DNA of 64,000 bases, taken from contig JAADJZ010000012.1 of the NCBI GenBank assembly GCA_011032825.1, forward strand, positions 744,001-808,000. Reading direction: 5' to 3'. Source of the DNA: Massariosphaeria phaeospora (Eukaryota; Ascomycota; Dothideomycetes; Pleosporales). The position numbers were made by a program, and so were the translations under genes. Below the pieces are notes generated by a model. The model saw nothing but the letters and a program-made list of their open reading frames with translations, was not told the DNA's origin and searched no databases. Shown piece after piece: positions 44,399 through 57,452 of this stretch (its first letter is position 1; every line of letters begins with the position of its first letter).

Positions 44399-46791
44399 GT
44401 TCACCTAAAGTCCCATACACAAGCACGAACAGTCCAACAAAAAAGAGACCGAAAGAGCCTGATAGACAGAACAGATACTCGCAGGACCCAAGCAAAGCAA
44501 AGCCCACAGGCGCCCCCCTCTCGACCCCCAAGCCTTTTCCAAGCAATGCCACCTTAAATTCCGATCAGCCCACCCCATGCCTAACGTTTGATAAACCACT
44601 GAGACACGCCCCGCCCCTCTGCGCCGTTAGATAGATATCGAGCACCCAGAACGACGTGTGGGCAGGGGATGTGCGTCTCACCTGCACGGCCCCAAGCGGC
44701 AAGAGCTTCGTCCCGGTCAGCAATTAATATCCCAACGCTCATTTTGCTGGAACTTGGGGAAACCCTAATGCTAATGTCCCGGCTGGGCCGGGGCGTACAG
44801 TATGCCTCGGCGGCTACACGAGCGGCTTCGCTGGCTGCAACGTTACACATGGTAGGTAGACTAGACTACAGCTGCGCTGTCGTTGTCAACAACCAACGGG
44901 GAAGACTGGCCGTAGGTATCTAGGCCCGAGTGAGATATGTGCCTGGAGCTGGGGAATCGCTGCTCTGCTCGACCGGTGAACAATTTGCCAAACGCCACTT
45001 CATTCATCTCCGCATGGTTCCGCTTGTCGAAGTTGCCCGCTAGCCGGGTGTTTCTGTTTCTATCTATGGGTAGAAAGTTGGGACCCAGGGGAAATGATGG
45101 TGTTGCTGGATTTGGACGTGTTCGGTGACTATCACCTGCTCCACGTAAGACGACGATGGCCGTTCTTGGGGGTGGCGGTTCGGTCGAGTCAGTCGTGACG
45201 ATCGTGCTGGAAGCGGCCGGGCAGGCGTCGCGACTAGTTCCCGTGGCCTAGTATCCATGGCCGCCTTGTGAGACGAGATGCGCAGGGCGGGGGGCCAAGG
45301 AAGAGTATCGCTGTCGGCAAGGCTAGACTACGCCGCTCGGATGAATGTTACCCATCCTGGCGATATGTATGCAAACCTCGCCCCGATTGGGTAAAAATAG
45401 CAGGTTCAACCATGACATGCAGTGCGAATTGCAGGACTGCAAGGCGTAACCGTGGGAGATAGAAAGCTGCGGGGTAGCACGCGCTGAGGTCTTGTAAGTT
45501 GTAACACATGCTTCGACGTCGTCTCTGCATCGATATGAGACGAGCTTCCTAATCCGTAGCTGATGTAAGAATTCGATAGTTGCTGCAGTAACTACCAGGT
45601 TGTGCAGTAACTGCCGGGTTGTGCATCCTTCGTCGACGAAATTTGGATTAACTATTGTCGCAGACTGTCGCAGGTGTCTTCGGACCTTTTCGTGCCAACT
45701 ACGGTAGTCTGGCGATGATTCCGGTGTCCTCTGAAACAGATGTCGTGGCGCTATGGGGTACGCGGACGAGATTGTACCTAGCTGCATCGCTCCAGATGTC
45801 TCGCGCGAGAAGCCATTTGTACGGTAAAGTAGCTGACAACGACTTACCTGATTTAGGTGAGTGTCAGAAGTAATTAGCTTTCACGATTTCTAGCAGCGCG
45901 TTTGTTGAACACTTGCTCTCTCAGCCTAAAAGATAACATGCGGAATACGAGCTGGGTACTATACCGGCCCAGATGCTGGCTTCGCGTCGTGTGGTTGAAT
46001 ACTGGATTCGGAGCTGGTTACACGACAGGCTGCAGACTTTCGCTAGGCAGTCATTCAGGACAGTTCGATTTGAGCAAACCTCCTTCGTGGACGAAGGCAA
46101 GCTGCAAGAGCGGACTTTCTGATGCAACTAATGCATCGACCAGGCCTGCCATGCCATTTCAATCTCGATGACGCAGAAGTTCGTACTCTTGTCCGAGTAC
46201 ACCCACCAAAGGCCTGTCCCGGGCCGCATACTCCGTCTAAGTGCCACAGCACGTTCTAGAAGACAGGCTTGTGGGTTCTCGTAACCCGCGAGCGAATGCC
46301 GCCCCTCGAAAGGTTGCGCGATCGCAGATCGCATCCAGACATCGCAACACCACATGCACCGACAGGGTTCCACGGAGGCCAAATCTCTGGGCACTATACA
46401 TGTGCATGGCCGCGCGTGCTCAGTGGACGCCCATAAGCCAGAAACTGGCCGACTCCAACACCCTGTCGTGGAAACAAGCTCCGCCGGCGGCGCGCTTGCT
46501 CTGTGTCGATCTCCGGACCCAAAGTCCTGACCCAACTCGTTCGGAGTCGACGCTCCTCGATACGAGACTGGCCCACGGGGTCTTTTAGGGGACCCCGCCC
46601 ACTCAAGTGACGCCTTACGGATACACTGAGCGCAAACGCGTGGAGTCGACCGAGTGCTCCAGATCCGCAATCCTCCAACTTAACGCACCACTAGAAGAGA
46701 CATTCGAACTCTCTTCAGGAATCGCTTTCCAACCTCAGGCCACGGTCTGCTCGCACTTTTAAAGAAGGAAAATCTGAGGAAGGCTGCGACA
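44399..46791. other. 2.4-kb intergenic region
   Basis: Many short frames on both strands (for example 45323-45787 and 46128-46670, minus), none with recognisable features or plausible splicing. Nothing else seen. Confidence 0.45.
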
Positions 46792-48129
46792 ATGCCGTCG
46801 GACATAGAACCCGCGATGCAACCGCCGCCTGGCGTGGAATCGAACTTCGTGGACCCGCCGAGTATCCTGACATCGTCCTATGCGGTTGTCCCACTATGTA
46901 TTGTGATCGCAACAATCTTCGTCGGCATTCGCATCTACACGAAGGCGATAATACTTCGAAAGGTGGTTACTGAAGACTGTAAGTTGATAGATGCGCCGTT
47001 TGAGTCACAGTTCCTAACAGACTCCCAGACTTCCTTATCGTCGCATGGGTAAAAGCGCCATGGACTCCACTCACCCTTCTCTTTGTGCTGATGGAACGTA
47101 GCTTGCGTATCTTGGATACCTTCCCGTTGGCCTCATAATCAATAAAACAAAACCAGGCCCGGGAGTGCACATGTGGAACGTGCCGGCCACGCAAATTCCA
47201 AAGTATTCATATGTAAGCACAATCAAAAAGCAGGGAAACCGGACGCTCAACTTACAAACTCCCCAGAACTTTCACGTCGCCACAATCCTGTACGACGTCG
47301 TGGTGATCCCGCTGAAGGTCTCGATCCTGCTACAGTTCATGCGCATCTTCTCCCCTGGTTCTACGCGGAACTATATCTTCTGGATATCTATCGCGCTTAT
47401 CGTCTGCAACGTCGGCTACTACGGCGGATACATGCTGTACCAGATCATTCACTGCAGACTATCAAACGCGTACTGCCACGACACCTTCTTCGTCTCCGCA
47501 TGCATCAACGTCGTGTCGGATGTCGGCATCTTGATTCTGCCACATCGCGCGATCTGGGGACTGAACATGCCACGAGGAAAGAAGATTGCGCTCTCGGGCG
47601 TCTTTCTGATCGGCTTGTTGTAAGTATCATCTCTCTGACGAATCACTCTCGATCGAATAGCTGCTGACAGCACCACAGCGCATGTATTGCCGCCGCCATC
47701 CGCCTCTCCTACGCAGTCACATTGCGCCACTCCGATGACTTCACCTACTGGATGGCCAAGATGAGCCTCTGGGTCTTTCCCGAATTCACGTCCGGTTTTC
47801 TTGTCGCCTGTTTACCCGTGCTACCACGCTTCGCCAACACCATTTCCGAAATCCCACTCATCACTCGCCTCGTATCGTCCATCCGCTCACTATCCGGGTC
47901 GCGGAATGTTCCCACAAACGCTAGCCCGCATGGAACTGCGCGCACTGGTCGTAGCAATCGCAGTAAAGGCGGCATGGGGAATAGAAACGTTACCGATATC
48001 GAGTTTCAGGAGTTGGTGGTTGAGACGGATAGTAGGAGTGTGGTGGATTATGATGGGGGCCGGGGGAGCCAGGATAAGGATAAAAAGTTGGGGATTAGTG
48101 TTACGAGGGCATCCTCGAATTCTCGTTGA
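46792..48129 (+). CDS. PTH11-like rhodopsin-domain 7-TM membrane protein
   Basis: Five exons: 46792-46978, 47029-47048 (20 nt), 47102-47212, 47267-47619, 47679-48129 (373 aa); introns are 50-59 nt and in phase throughout. Seven hydrophobic segments are visible, from SYAVVPLCIVIATIFVGIRI to MAKMSLWVFPEFTSGFLVAC. The junction EDYFLIVAW plus LAYLGYL, the loop HMWNVPATQIP and the DVGILILPHRAIWGL segment match the fungal rhodopsin domain (PTH11-related) family. The tail is Ser/Arg/Gly-rich and cytoplasmic. Family members are putative GPCR-like receptors, some needed for host-surface sensing; ligand unknown. ATG 46792 (MPSDIEPAMQPPPG) is the first in frame. Confidence 0.85.
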
Positions 48130-48416
48130 GGATGGGAGCGTCGCCTGCCCGATCAAGAGAATGGTCTACATGATGCGGCTTCCTATGTTTTAGCTCAAAT
48201 CCAAGATTCACCTGCTCCATTGATACTGCCACTGTTGAACGGCGCTGTTAATTTTGCGTGGGATCAGACGATGACCGCAATCCATTCCCAGTGCGTAGTA
48301 AGTCGTTCGTCCCCGTGGCACATGTAACGGAGTAGCACCAAATACGGAAAGAAGGCAAAGAAGGCAATCGAGAAACCCCGGTGGCGTCCTAAATCCTGAT
48401 AGCTCTCGGTTCAACT
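48130..48416. other. short intergenic stretch
   Basis: 3' flank of the PTH11-like gene; nothing seen. Confidence 0.4.
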
Positions 48417-48851
48417 TTACACGGGCGGCACTAGATCTTCTTTAGGCATCGGTTCCCGCACTCTTCCGCTCTTCCGGATCGAGATGAAAGCCCCGAAGTG
48501 GTACAATGAGTGCAAACACTCTACGTGAAAGTTCTTCAATGCTCTGCCAACTCCGAACTCGCTGTTCTCTCCAGTTGTTATTATGTTATTATTCCCGAGG
48601 GGTAATTGTCGGGTGAACATAGTCTTGCTGGCGGCGTAGTTGAGAGAACGGGTGTTAAGCGTCCCGTACTCGCCTGCAATGTCAGGTCCCCACTGATCGT
48701 CACGGCTCTTGAGGAACAATGGCTGGTGCGGCGAGCAAGTGCCCGTAGGGTAGGAATGGGATCGCTGAGCGTTAAGGGTGCTGCAAGCCCCCTCTATCGC
48801 CTTAACGCCTTCTTCGCACAAGCAAACGTAGGTGGTAGTGTGGGTGGCCAC
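48417..48851 (-). CDS. possible small unknown protein (144 aa)
   Basis: Uninterrupted minus-strand frame starting MATHTTTYVCLCEEG, with C/G-rich third codon positions over its first two thirds, as in nearby real genes. It has no signal peptide, no membrane segment and no recognisable domain. It sits between the PTH11-like gene and the PKS. It may be real or a chance frame; no promoter was seen. Confidence 0.3.
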   Translation of the reverse strand: MATHTTTYVCLCEEGVKAIEGACSTLNAQRSHSYPTGTCSPHQPLFLKSRDDQWGPDIAGEYGTLNTRSLNYAASKTMFTRQLPLGNNNIITTGENSEFGVGRALKNFHVECLHSLYHFGAFISIRKSGRVREPMPKEDLVPPV

Positions 48852-49490
48852 TACACCACCTCAAGTCTCCACCTTCCGGAGGCATCTCCCACTGGCGTTA
48901 TTTCAACCACACTAGCCCCTTGATTCAATCAAATGCTGCGAGCAGACCTTTTCCAATCTCAACGATCCATACCATTTCCCTAAACTTGTCAGATAATATG
49001 GCATCCAATTTCACATCCCAGATGCAGTACTCATCCGCCGTCCCGTCTTTGCATATCTAGGCATTCGATCATAAGCTAGCGATCCGTGTCTCGGGTTTCA
49101 ATACTAGCATCCCCGCTCGCTGAGATACCCCCCTGGTAAGGATGATTGCTTGTCTGCCTTGGCGGCTGGGTCGGACCCCTACCCTAGTATGACCGGCCCC
49201 CACATTTGGTTCCGGGCGCTTGATTGGCAAGAGTCGCACAATTTCTTGACCAGCAATAACGCGGTAGAAATCAGATGCGTAGTTCGTCACAGCTGGACGG
49301 TTTAGGAATGGATGCAAGCGGCGAGGGGAATAGGCGGGCGGAACATAAGGTTTCTTCAGTGGGATGATCGCCGCATTCTTCAGGCTCCATCAGGTCGCAC
49401 CTCTGTTGTGCGCTCTTCAATTCACACCTTTGACCCTTCCATACTTTTTCATTTTAAGATACCCGACTTGCTCTTCAGTGCGCAGTCACC
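48852..49490. other. PKS upstream region
   Basis: Non-coding as far as I can see; it ends with a CACC ATG context at the PKS start. Confidence 0.45.
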
Positions 49491-52400
49491 ATGGCTATGG
49501 AACCGATAGCAGTCGTTGGTTTTTCTTTCAAGTTCCCCGAGGATGCGACGTCCTCGGAGGGCTTCTGGAACATGTTGATGACGAAGCGGACGACGATGAA
49601 AGATTGGCCCAAGGATCGAATAAACATAGACGGATACCACAGCACGACCCGCCGGGAAGGAAGCTCGGTTCGTATAAACTTCGAAGCTATGACAGCTGGG
49701 CGTATCTAACATCTCCAGGTCGCGCCTCGTGGGGCTAGCTTCTTGAAAGATGATGTATCTCTTTTCGATGCGCCCTTCTTTTCCATAAGTGCTGCGGAGG
49801 CGGCGGCGATGGACCCTCAGCAGCGGATACTGCTCGAGACATCATATCATGCATTTGAAAATGGTAAGTTCGCTCTTTTGGAACAGACAGATGCTAAATG
49901 TAGCAGCTGGGCTTCCTTTGGAGAACCTCCGAGGCTCATCGACGGGAGTGTACGTTGGAACCATGTGTGACGATTACCGAACCATCACACAAAGAGATAT
50001 CGAGAACATGCCTACGTATGGTGCAACAGGGGCGTCAGTGAGTATACTGGCGAATCGACTCAGCTGGTTTTATGATCTGAGGGGCCCGAGTATCACGCTT
50101 GACTCAGCATGTTCGAGTAGTTTGATGGCAGTTCATTTTGCGTGCCAGGCTTTACGGACTGGTGATGCGTCGACAACACTTGTCGCAGGAACCAATATGC
50201 TTCTTGCTGTCGAATCATTGATCCTAATGACACGAATGGGGTTTCTTTCACCAGACAGCCGGTGCTTTAGCTTCGATCATCGAGCGAACGGCTATGCACG
50301 AGGCGAGGGGGTTGGTGTTGTGGTTCTGAAAAGACTCTCGGATGCAATTCGGGATCATGACACCATCCGAGCGGTCATCCAGTCGACAGGCGCGAACCAG
50401 GATGGTAATACGCCTGGTATCACAGTGCCCAGTCAAGAGAGCCAGGCTGAACTCATTAGACATACATATGAGAAGGCTGGCTTGGATCTGGGATCGACGC
50501 GGTATTTTGAGGCGCATGGTAGGCTACGACTCACCTTGGGCGGGTGAAAAAATGGCTGACCACCGATGTTAGGCACTGGAACTCCTGTGGGAGACCCAAA
50601 GGAAGCCGCTGCAATCGGTAGCGTCTTCCGAGAACATCGTTCTCCTTCAGACCCCCTTTACGTGTAGGTATAGCCGTCTTTATCGGTAGATCAAGCTAAT
50701 TCTCGCATAGAGGAACTCTCAAGCCCAACATCGGCCACTTGGAAGGGGCAAGTGGCATCGCCGCCTTGATCAAATCCATCCTCGTTGTCGAAAAGGGGAT
50801 AATACCCCCGAACGCAAACATCGAAAAGCCAAAGGATCCGACACTGGCTGAATACTTCAATTTGAAGCTTCCTCTTGAGCCAACGCCTTGGCCAAGCACC
50901 GGAATCAGACGCGCATCGATTAATTCATTTGGCTTTGGTGGTTCCAACGCGCATGTTGTGATCCAGGATGCTGGTAGTTATCTTGAATCCAGAGGGCTTG
51001 TGGCCAATCACTGCACGTGGAGTAGTGGTATTGCCAGACGCCATTTGGCACTGGAGAATGGCCACATAGAGCGCGAACTCGACACTTCAAGCGAGCACGA
51101 TAATGTTAGTAGCGGGTACGCGGAAGCCCTGAAGACGAATGGAACTAGCGACTCTGGAATTGAGCTTAGTTCTGAAAGCACTGACGGACACGCCTTGGGC
51201 CCGAAACTTCTGTGGTGGAGTGCTGCAGATAAGGAAGCACTCGCTAAACAACAAAAGGCTTATGAAGCCCACTTTAGCGAGAACTCGGACATGAGAAGGT
51301 TCACAGATGAGTATTTCCTCGATCTGGCGTACACACTATCCGCTCGACGTTCTCGCCTAGCTTGGAGATCGTTTACCGTATCAACCGGTGTCAAAGACTT
51401 GTCGAACTTGACCAAGCAGGCTTCGAGTCTCGTAAGAGCGAAGAGCGCAGGTCGTATTTTATTTGTCTTCACGGGTCAAGGAGCCCAGTACAAGAGGATG
51501 GGAGCTGGGCTGCTCCAATATCCGGTGTTTCGCCGAGCAATGATGGCTTTTGACTCCTGCTTATTCAAGTTCGGCTGCTCATGGTCAGTCGTCGATGAGC
51601 TCATAGCCGACGATGGGAATACTAGTATCGACGATCCCGCATATAGCCAGCCTCTTTGTACGGCGATCCAGATTGGGCTCGTCGAGCTACTTCGGACGTT
51701 TAGGATTGTGCCTTCTGCAGTCATCGGACACTCATCAGGCGAGATTGCAGCAGCATATACAGCTGGTAGTCTGTCTTTCGAATCGGCATGCAGGGTGTCG
51801 TACTACCGAGGCCTGCTTTCTAGCCAACTCACGAATGGCAACTCCAACGGGACTATGCTTGCAGCGAGCCTCACTGAAGAACAAGCGCGCTTGAGATTCA
51901 AGAAATTAGGAAGCTCTTCAGCCATCCCACTGACGGTTGCGTGTGTTAACAGCCCATCAAGCGTCACGATAGCCGGGAACCGCAACGATATTGCCGCATT
52001 GAAGAAGGAGCTGGACTCTGAGGGCATCTTCCAAAGAGAGTTGAGCACTGGCGTAGCATACCATTCTTCGCAGATGGAGACAATTGCCAACGAATACCTA
52101 GAGGCGCTCAGTGGTATTGAAGCAGGTGAAGGATCTACGCGTCCTATTTGCATGGCATCTACCGTAACCGGGGATTTCGTCGGAGACACAAAAAGCTGTT
52201 CTAGTCCGGAATACTGGGTAAAGAACATGGTGCAGACTGTTCGGTTCTCAGAAAGTCTGCAATTGCTGTTAGCGAGGCCGAATCCTGAGACAGGTGCCAC
52301 AATGGACTTCCACGATATCATCGAGATCGGCCCACACGCAGCCCTCCAACGACCTGTAAAGGATATTCTGGCCCATGTCGAAAAGGAAGTACGATACTCC

Positions 52401-55400
52401 AGCGCGCTATCGAGGTTTAAACCGGCCACAACATCGATCATGGAGCTCGCAGGCACTCTTTTATGCTCAGGGCATGATATCTCGCTAGAGGCTGTCAATG
52501 GCTTAGAATCAGCGCAACACCGGACTCTGACCGATTTACCAGAGTACAATTTTAGCCGCGAGTCGTACTGGCACGAGAGCAGTATAAGTAAAAATCTGCG
52601 ACGCCGACCCCACTTCCCGCGACCACTACTCGGTGCTCCAACAGCGGACTGGAACCCGACAAGGCCGAAGTGGCGACGGTATCTGTCAGTGAATGACCTC
52701 GCATGGATACCGGATCATAAGATCAAGGGGAAGATATTGCTCCCTGCAGCAGGCATGGTTGAAATCGCCTTAGAAGCTGTGAACGAGGTATCTCCAGATA
52801 ATCATGACATCGAAGGGTTTCTCGTGAAAGAGGTGACTTTTTCTACAGCAATCATGCTCGATTCGGAAGGCGAAAACACAACTGAATTGGAGATATTTCT
52901 ATCCACACCTCTAGCGGACGTCGGCAAAAACTCTGCATTCCATGAAGTGGACATTTTCGTGCTGCAATCGGGAGAATGGACACTGGCTTGCCATGCAGTT
53001 GTCCAAGCTCAACATTTTGCTCCCCTAAGAGGCTTGGACGATGGATCGGAGACCCAGCGGAAGATGGAGTTTTCGAAGGCAGAGTACCATGGTATTGCAT
53101 CGGCATGCAAACCGCACGTGGAACATGAAGAGCTCTACGAACGCTTCGCGAAACTGGGATTCGAATACGGACCGCGATTTCAGGAGCTGCAGGAAGTCAG
53201 CTACAGCGATCAACGCTCAGCGATCAGTGAGATCCTGCATACCGAACCAGAGGGACCTGAAGAGTTCATAGTGCACCCATCGCTTCTGGACGCAGTTGCT
53301 CAACTTGGGCTCGCTGCTGGCACTAAGGGTGGCTCTGCGCCTTTACCAACCAGCCTACCAACGCGAATGTGCGATGCGTGGTTCTCCAAGCGTGGAATCT
53401 CTGAAAGTACCGGAAAACCTCTACGAGCATGCGCAACCTCGACGCTCAAGGGCTTCACCAAGACAGATGGATCGGCGATCGTCTTGGATCATACTGGAGA
53501 GCCAGTGATCAGCATCGCGCATATGGAAACCACCATGATTGCATCGGATTATGGTGAGTCTGGCGAAGCAGTGCGCAGAGGTCTTTCGTATACCGTTGAG
53601 TACAAGCAGGATGTTGATTGTTTCGATTCACGCATATCGAGCGTCGTCGAGAATCAAGAAAGCAGCCTTGATGACGTGGCCAGGTGGTTTATTTCAGACG
53701 TGTTGGCCAAGATAACTCCGGACGATATCGACCGCGCGAAGCCCCATATCAAGCAATACATCGACTGGATGATCGAACAGGAGTATCTGGCAACGAGCGA
53801 TGTACCGGCAAATTCGGATCTCGCTGATGAAGAGAAGAGAGAGAAATATCTTACATCGCTCAGCGCACAGAGCAAGGAAGCAGAACGTATGGTTTTCAGC
53901 GGAAAGATGCTTCTAAAAATCATCCGCGATGAGTTCGACCCATTAGAGATAGCCAACGAGCCCCAGGTTATACCTGAAGAATTACAGCAGCAGCTCGAAA
54001 GCTACGTATCGCTCGTGGCTCACAAAACCCCAGGTATGAGTATCCTAGAGGTCGGCATGGGTGCGCCGTCGGTGACGAGGCGGCTTATCGAGTCATTGTA
54101 TCCCAATGACGTCAAGCATGGAAAGCCCGTATTTAGCCAGTACGATTGCACGGACCGATCACAGGAGGCTGTAGACCGAATTAAAGATGGCCTTGCTGAA
54201 TTCTCCGAGACTGGACCGGTCAAGATCAAGCAACTTAATCTTGAGCTTGACCTAGAAAACCAAGGCTTCGACTTGGAGAACTACGACCTGGTTTTGCTTG
54301 ACAGCGACCAATATACGACCGGTCTGAATCCAATACTGAATCAAACACGCAAGATCTTGAAGCCTGGCGGACGGCTAATCCTGCTGAAGAGAACCCGATC
54401 CGATAGTCTTGTTACGCAATTCACCCAAGGTCTCTTGCCTCGATGGTGGGTAGACCAGGAATCAAGAGACATGCTGCCGTCACCAACGCAAATCTCGGAA
54501 GAGCTGCTCAAAGCCGGATTTTCGGGCCAAAGGCAATTAAATCCACAAAGTGAACTAATTGCGCATCTCGCCTCCACATCGGAAGTGGTAGATTCCCAGC
54601 TGGCCGATCAAATAGTCACGCTAGTTGTCGATTCGAATTCCTCGCTACAGTCCGATGTAGCATCATGCGTCGAGTCGATATTGGAGCGGCAAGGTGCAAT
54701 GACGGTCATCCTTCCATTTGATAAATTAAAGACAGGCCCAGATCTCACCAATCGCTTGGTGGTCTTCCTCCCTGAAGTCGAGCGATCAATCATCCAAAAC
54801 CTTGAGGAGTCATCGTATGATACTCTGAAAGCGAGTGTCGCGAGTGGGCGATTGCTCTGGGTGACTCGTAGTCAATCAGATCCCGAAGCCCTTCCGGATC
54901 AGAACATGATCATGGGTCTTGCACGGGCTCTTCGTGCTGAGAAGCAAACCCGGACTTTCGCGAGGATCGGCCTTCAGAATGTCGATGATACTGGAGCATC
55001 TGCCGCAACAATATGTGAGGCGCTGAAGAAGCTCGTCACCCCTCAGGACGTCCGCGAAATAGAGTACGAAATCAAGGATGACACGTTCCACATACCACGA
55101 CTCATGGAAGTATCGTGGCTCGACCGAAAGATCCATTCCAAGATCCACCCTCAAGAGCGATATCAGAAAATCGGCCAATCACCGCCACTCTCTCTTACTA
55201 TTGCTAGTCCTGGTATGCTGGATACATTGCAATGGGTTGCAGATGAAGAATACGAGAAGCCACTAGCACCCGGTGAAGTCGAAGTCGAAGTTAGAGCCAT
55301 CGGTCTCAACTTCCGCGATGTGGTGGTAGCACTTGGCCGGCTTGATGATGATGCTTTTGGATGCGAGTGCTCTGGCGTCGTGAGGCGAGTTGGGGATGGA

Positions 55401-57338
55401 GTTGCCCTGAGTCCTGGTGCTAGGGTGATCGCCGGGAAGATTGGCTGCATGAAGATGTTTGCAAGATGTAACGCAGATTTGGTGTACGAGATTCCGGATG
55501 ACTTTTCATTTGAGGAGGCCGCCGCCTTCCCGCTTGTGGCCATCACCGCTTACTACAGCGTCATTGAAATGGGTCGCTTACAACCAGAAGACTCTGTGTT
55601 AATCCATGCAGGCGCAGGTGCGACAGGCCAGATGTGCATCCAGATCGCTCAACATATCGGTGCCGAAGTCTACGCGACAGTTGGATCTCAAGAGAAGAAG
55701 CAGTTTCTAATCAGTCATTATGGAGTTCCTGAAGACCACATCTTTGACAGTCGAAGCGCAGCCAACTTCTCCGCGGGAATCATGCGAATGACAGAAAAGC
55801 GAGGAGTAGACATGGTCGTCAACTCGCTCGGTGGCGAGCGCTTGAAGGCATCTTGGGACCTTATTGCCAAGTACGGACGCTTCGTTGAAATTGGCAAAGA
55901 CGATATTATGGGTAATTCGAAGCTGCCGATGTCTTGTTTTGAGGGAAATGTGTCTTTCATTGCGGTGGCGATCGACCACATGATCAACAACAGGCCCAAG
56001 CTCGTGAAGAAACTCCTGCATGCAGTCGAAGACATGAGATGCAAAGGAGTAATCAGAGCGCCATATCCTATCCACATACGGTCGATCTCGCAAGTCGAAG
56101 AGTCATTCCGGTTCCTTCAGACGGGGAAGAGCACTGGAAAGATTGTGTTCGCAATGGGGAATGACGCCGAAGTCAAGACGTATATGATTGACAAGTGCTC
56201 CTACCGCCTCGACTCGAATTCTACTTATATGATTGCGGGTGGACTTGGTGGACTTGGGCGCAGCTGCGCGAGCTGGATGGTAACAAACGGAGCGCGACAT
56301 CTGATCTTGGTCTCTCGCTCGGGTCCGAAGACGGCGGCCGCGCAGGAGTTTGTCCAGGATCTGCGTGCAAGTGGGGTCCGAGTTGAGACGCCAAAATGTG
56401 ATCTCTCCTCTACGGAAAATCTTCGCACGGTCCTAGAATCCTGCGCAGTTTCTATGCCTCCGGTAAAGGGCTGTGTACAAGGCACGATGGTCCTCAAAGA
56501 CGCGCTCTTCGAAAACATGATCTTCGCGGAGTGGAATGAGGCCATCACTTCAAAGGTGGCATCGTCTTGGAATCTTCATCAGGCCTTACCTAGAGGCATG
56601 GACTTTTTCGTCATGCTGTCTTCCGTCATTGGAATCGTAGGAAAGGTCGGCCAGGCCAACTACGCAGCAGGCAACACATATCAGGACGCACTGGCCAGAT
56701 ACCGCCGCCAACGAGGGGAAAGAGCTGTCAGTTTGGATCTGGGCGCGATGAACGGCGTAGGCATCATCGCCGAAAATGCATTGCAGCAGCGGCAGACAAA
56801 GGGGATGTTCAGAGTTGAAGAGGCCGAGTTTCTTGCCCTGCTAGATCATTTCTGCGACCCGGCGACGTATGAGAAAGAGAGTACTTGCCCAACGCAACTC
56901 GTCTTCGGGATCCCTACACTTGACTGGATGAAAATCGACAACCCAGCTCTGGGCTCGGATGCACTATTTACTCGCATGGCGCAACTCGAGCTGCTGGCTA
57001 AATCGGCTGATGCTGGCTTGAACGATGGAATAGCGCATGGAGATAGTTTCGCACAAGACTTTCTCCGAGCCACTTCCATTGCCGAAGCCGAGACCGTTGT
57101 TATAGAGGGGTTGAAGGCGAAGCTTTGTAAGGCGCTGTCTATTCCGGCGGAAAATATTGACTCTGAGAAACCGTTACACTCATATGGTGTTGATTCGCTG
57201 GTTGGACTCGAGCTCCGGAATTGGTTGGCTAAGGAGTTTGCAGCAAATATTGCCATCTTTGACCTTATCAAGTCGGCGCATATTGCTGAGGTGGCGGCTT
57301 TGGTTACTTCGACTAGTACGGTTAAGAAATGGCAGTAG
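49491..57338 (+). CDS. highly reducing polyketide synthase (KS-AT-DH-MT-ER-KR-ACP)
   Basis: Five exons: 49491-49667, 49719-49863, 49907-50518, 50573-50663, 50711-57338 (about 2550 aa). The second intron is 43 nt with acceptor CAG 49906; the TAG at 49903 would add one Ala, but CAG restores the usual NAGLPLE of KS domains. KS: Cys176 in DSACSSS, His311 in EAHGTGT, His351 in [14 protein letters not shown] (~597) and GHSSGE with Ser683. DH: His1011 in DHKIKG. Methyltransferase region: [13 protein letters not shown] (~1454), lacking the usual second Gly pair. [11 protein letters not shown] (~1974). KR: GGLGGLG (~2185) with [16 protein letters not shown] with Ser2504. It would build a reduced, possibly methylated polyketide; no release domain follows the ACP. 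Confidence 0.93.
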
Positions 57339-57452
57339 TCGAATTGTTTTCTTATGCTGAGTATATTGCTCTAGCGCGGGCCCTGGTGGTCACCATGTAG
57401 AAACATGTACGTCTCCTTCGTTGTGAATATTGTCGCAAATTATTCGCATGTA

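Noticed and set aside
46128..46670. 180-aa - strand frame
   Set aside because: Trp/Cys/Arg-rich, no motif and no gene-like codon use.
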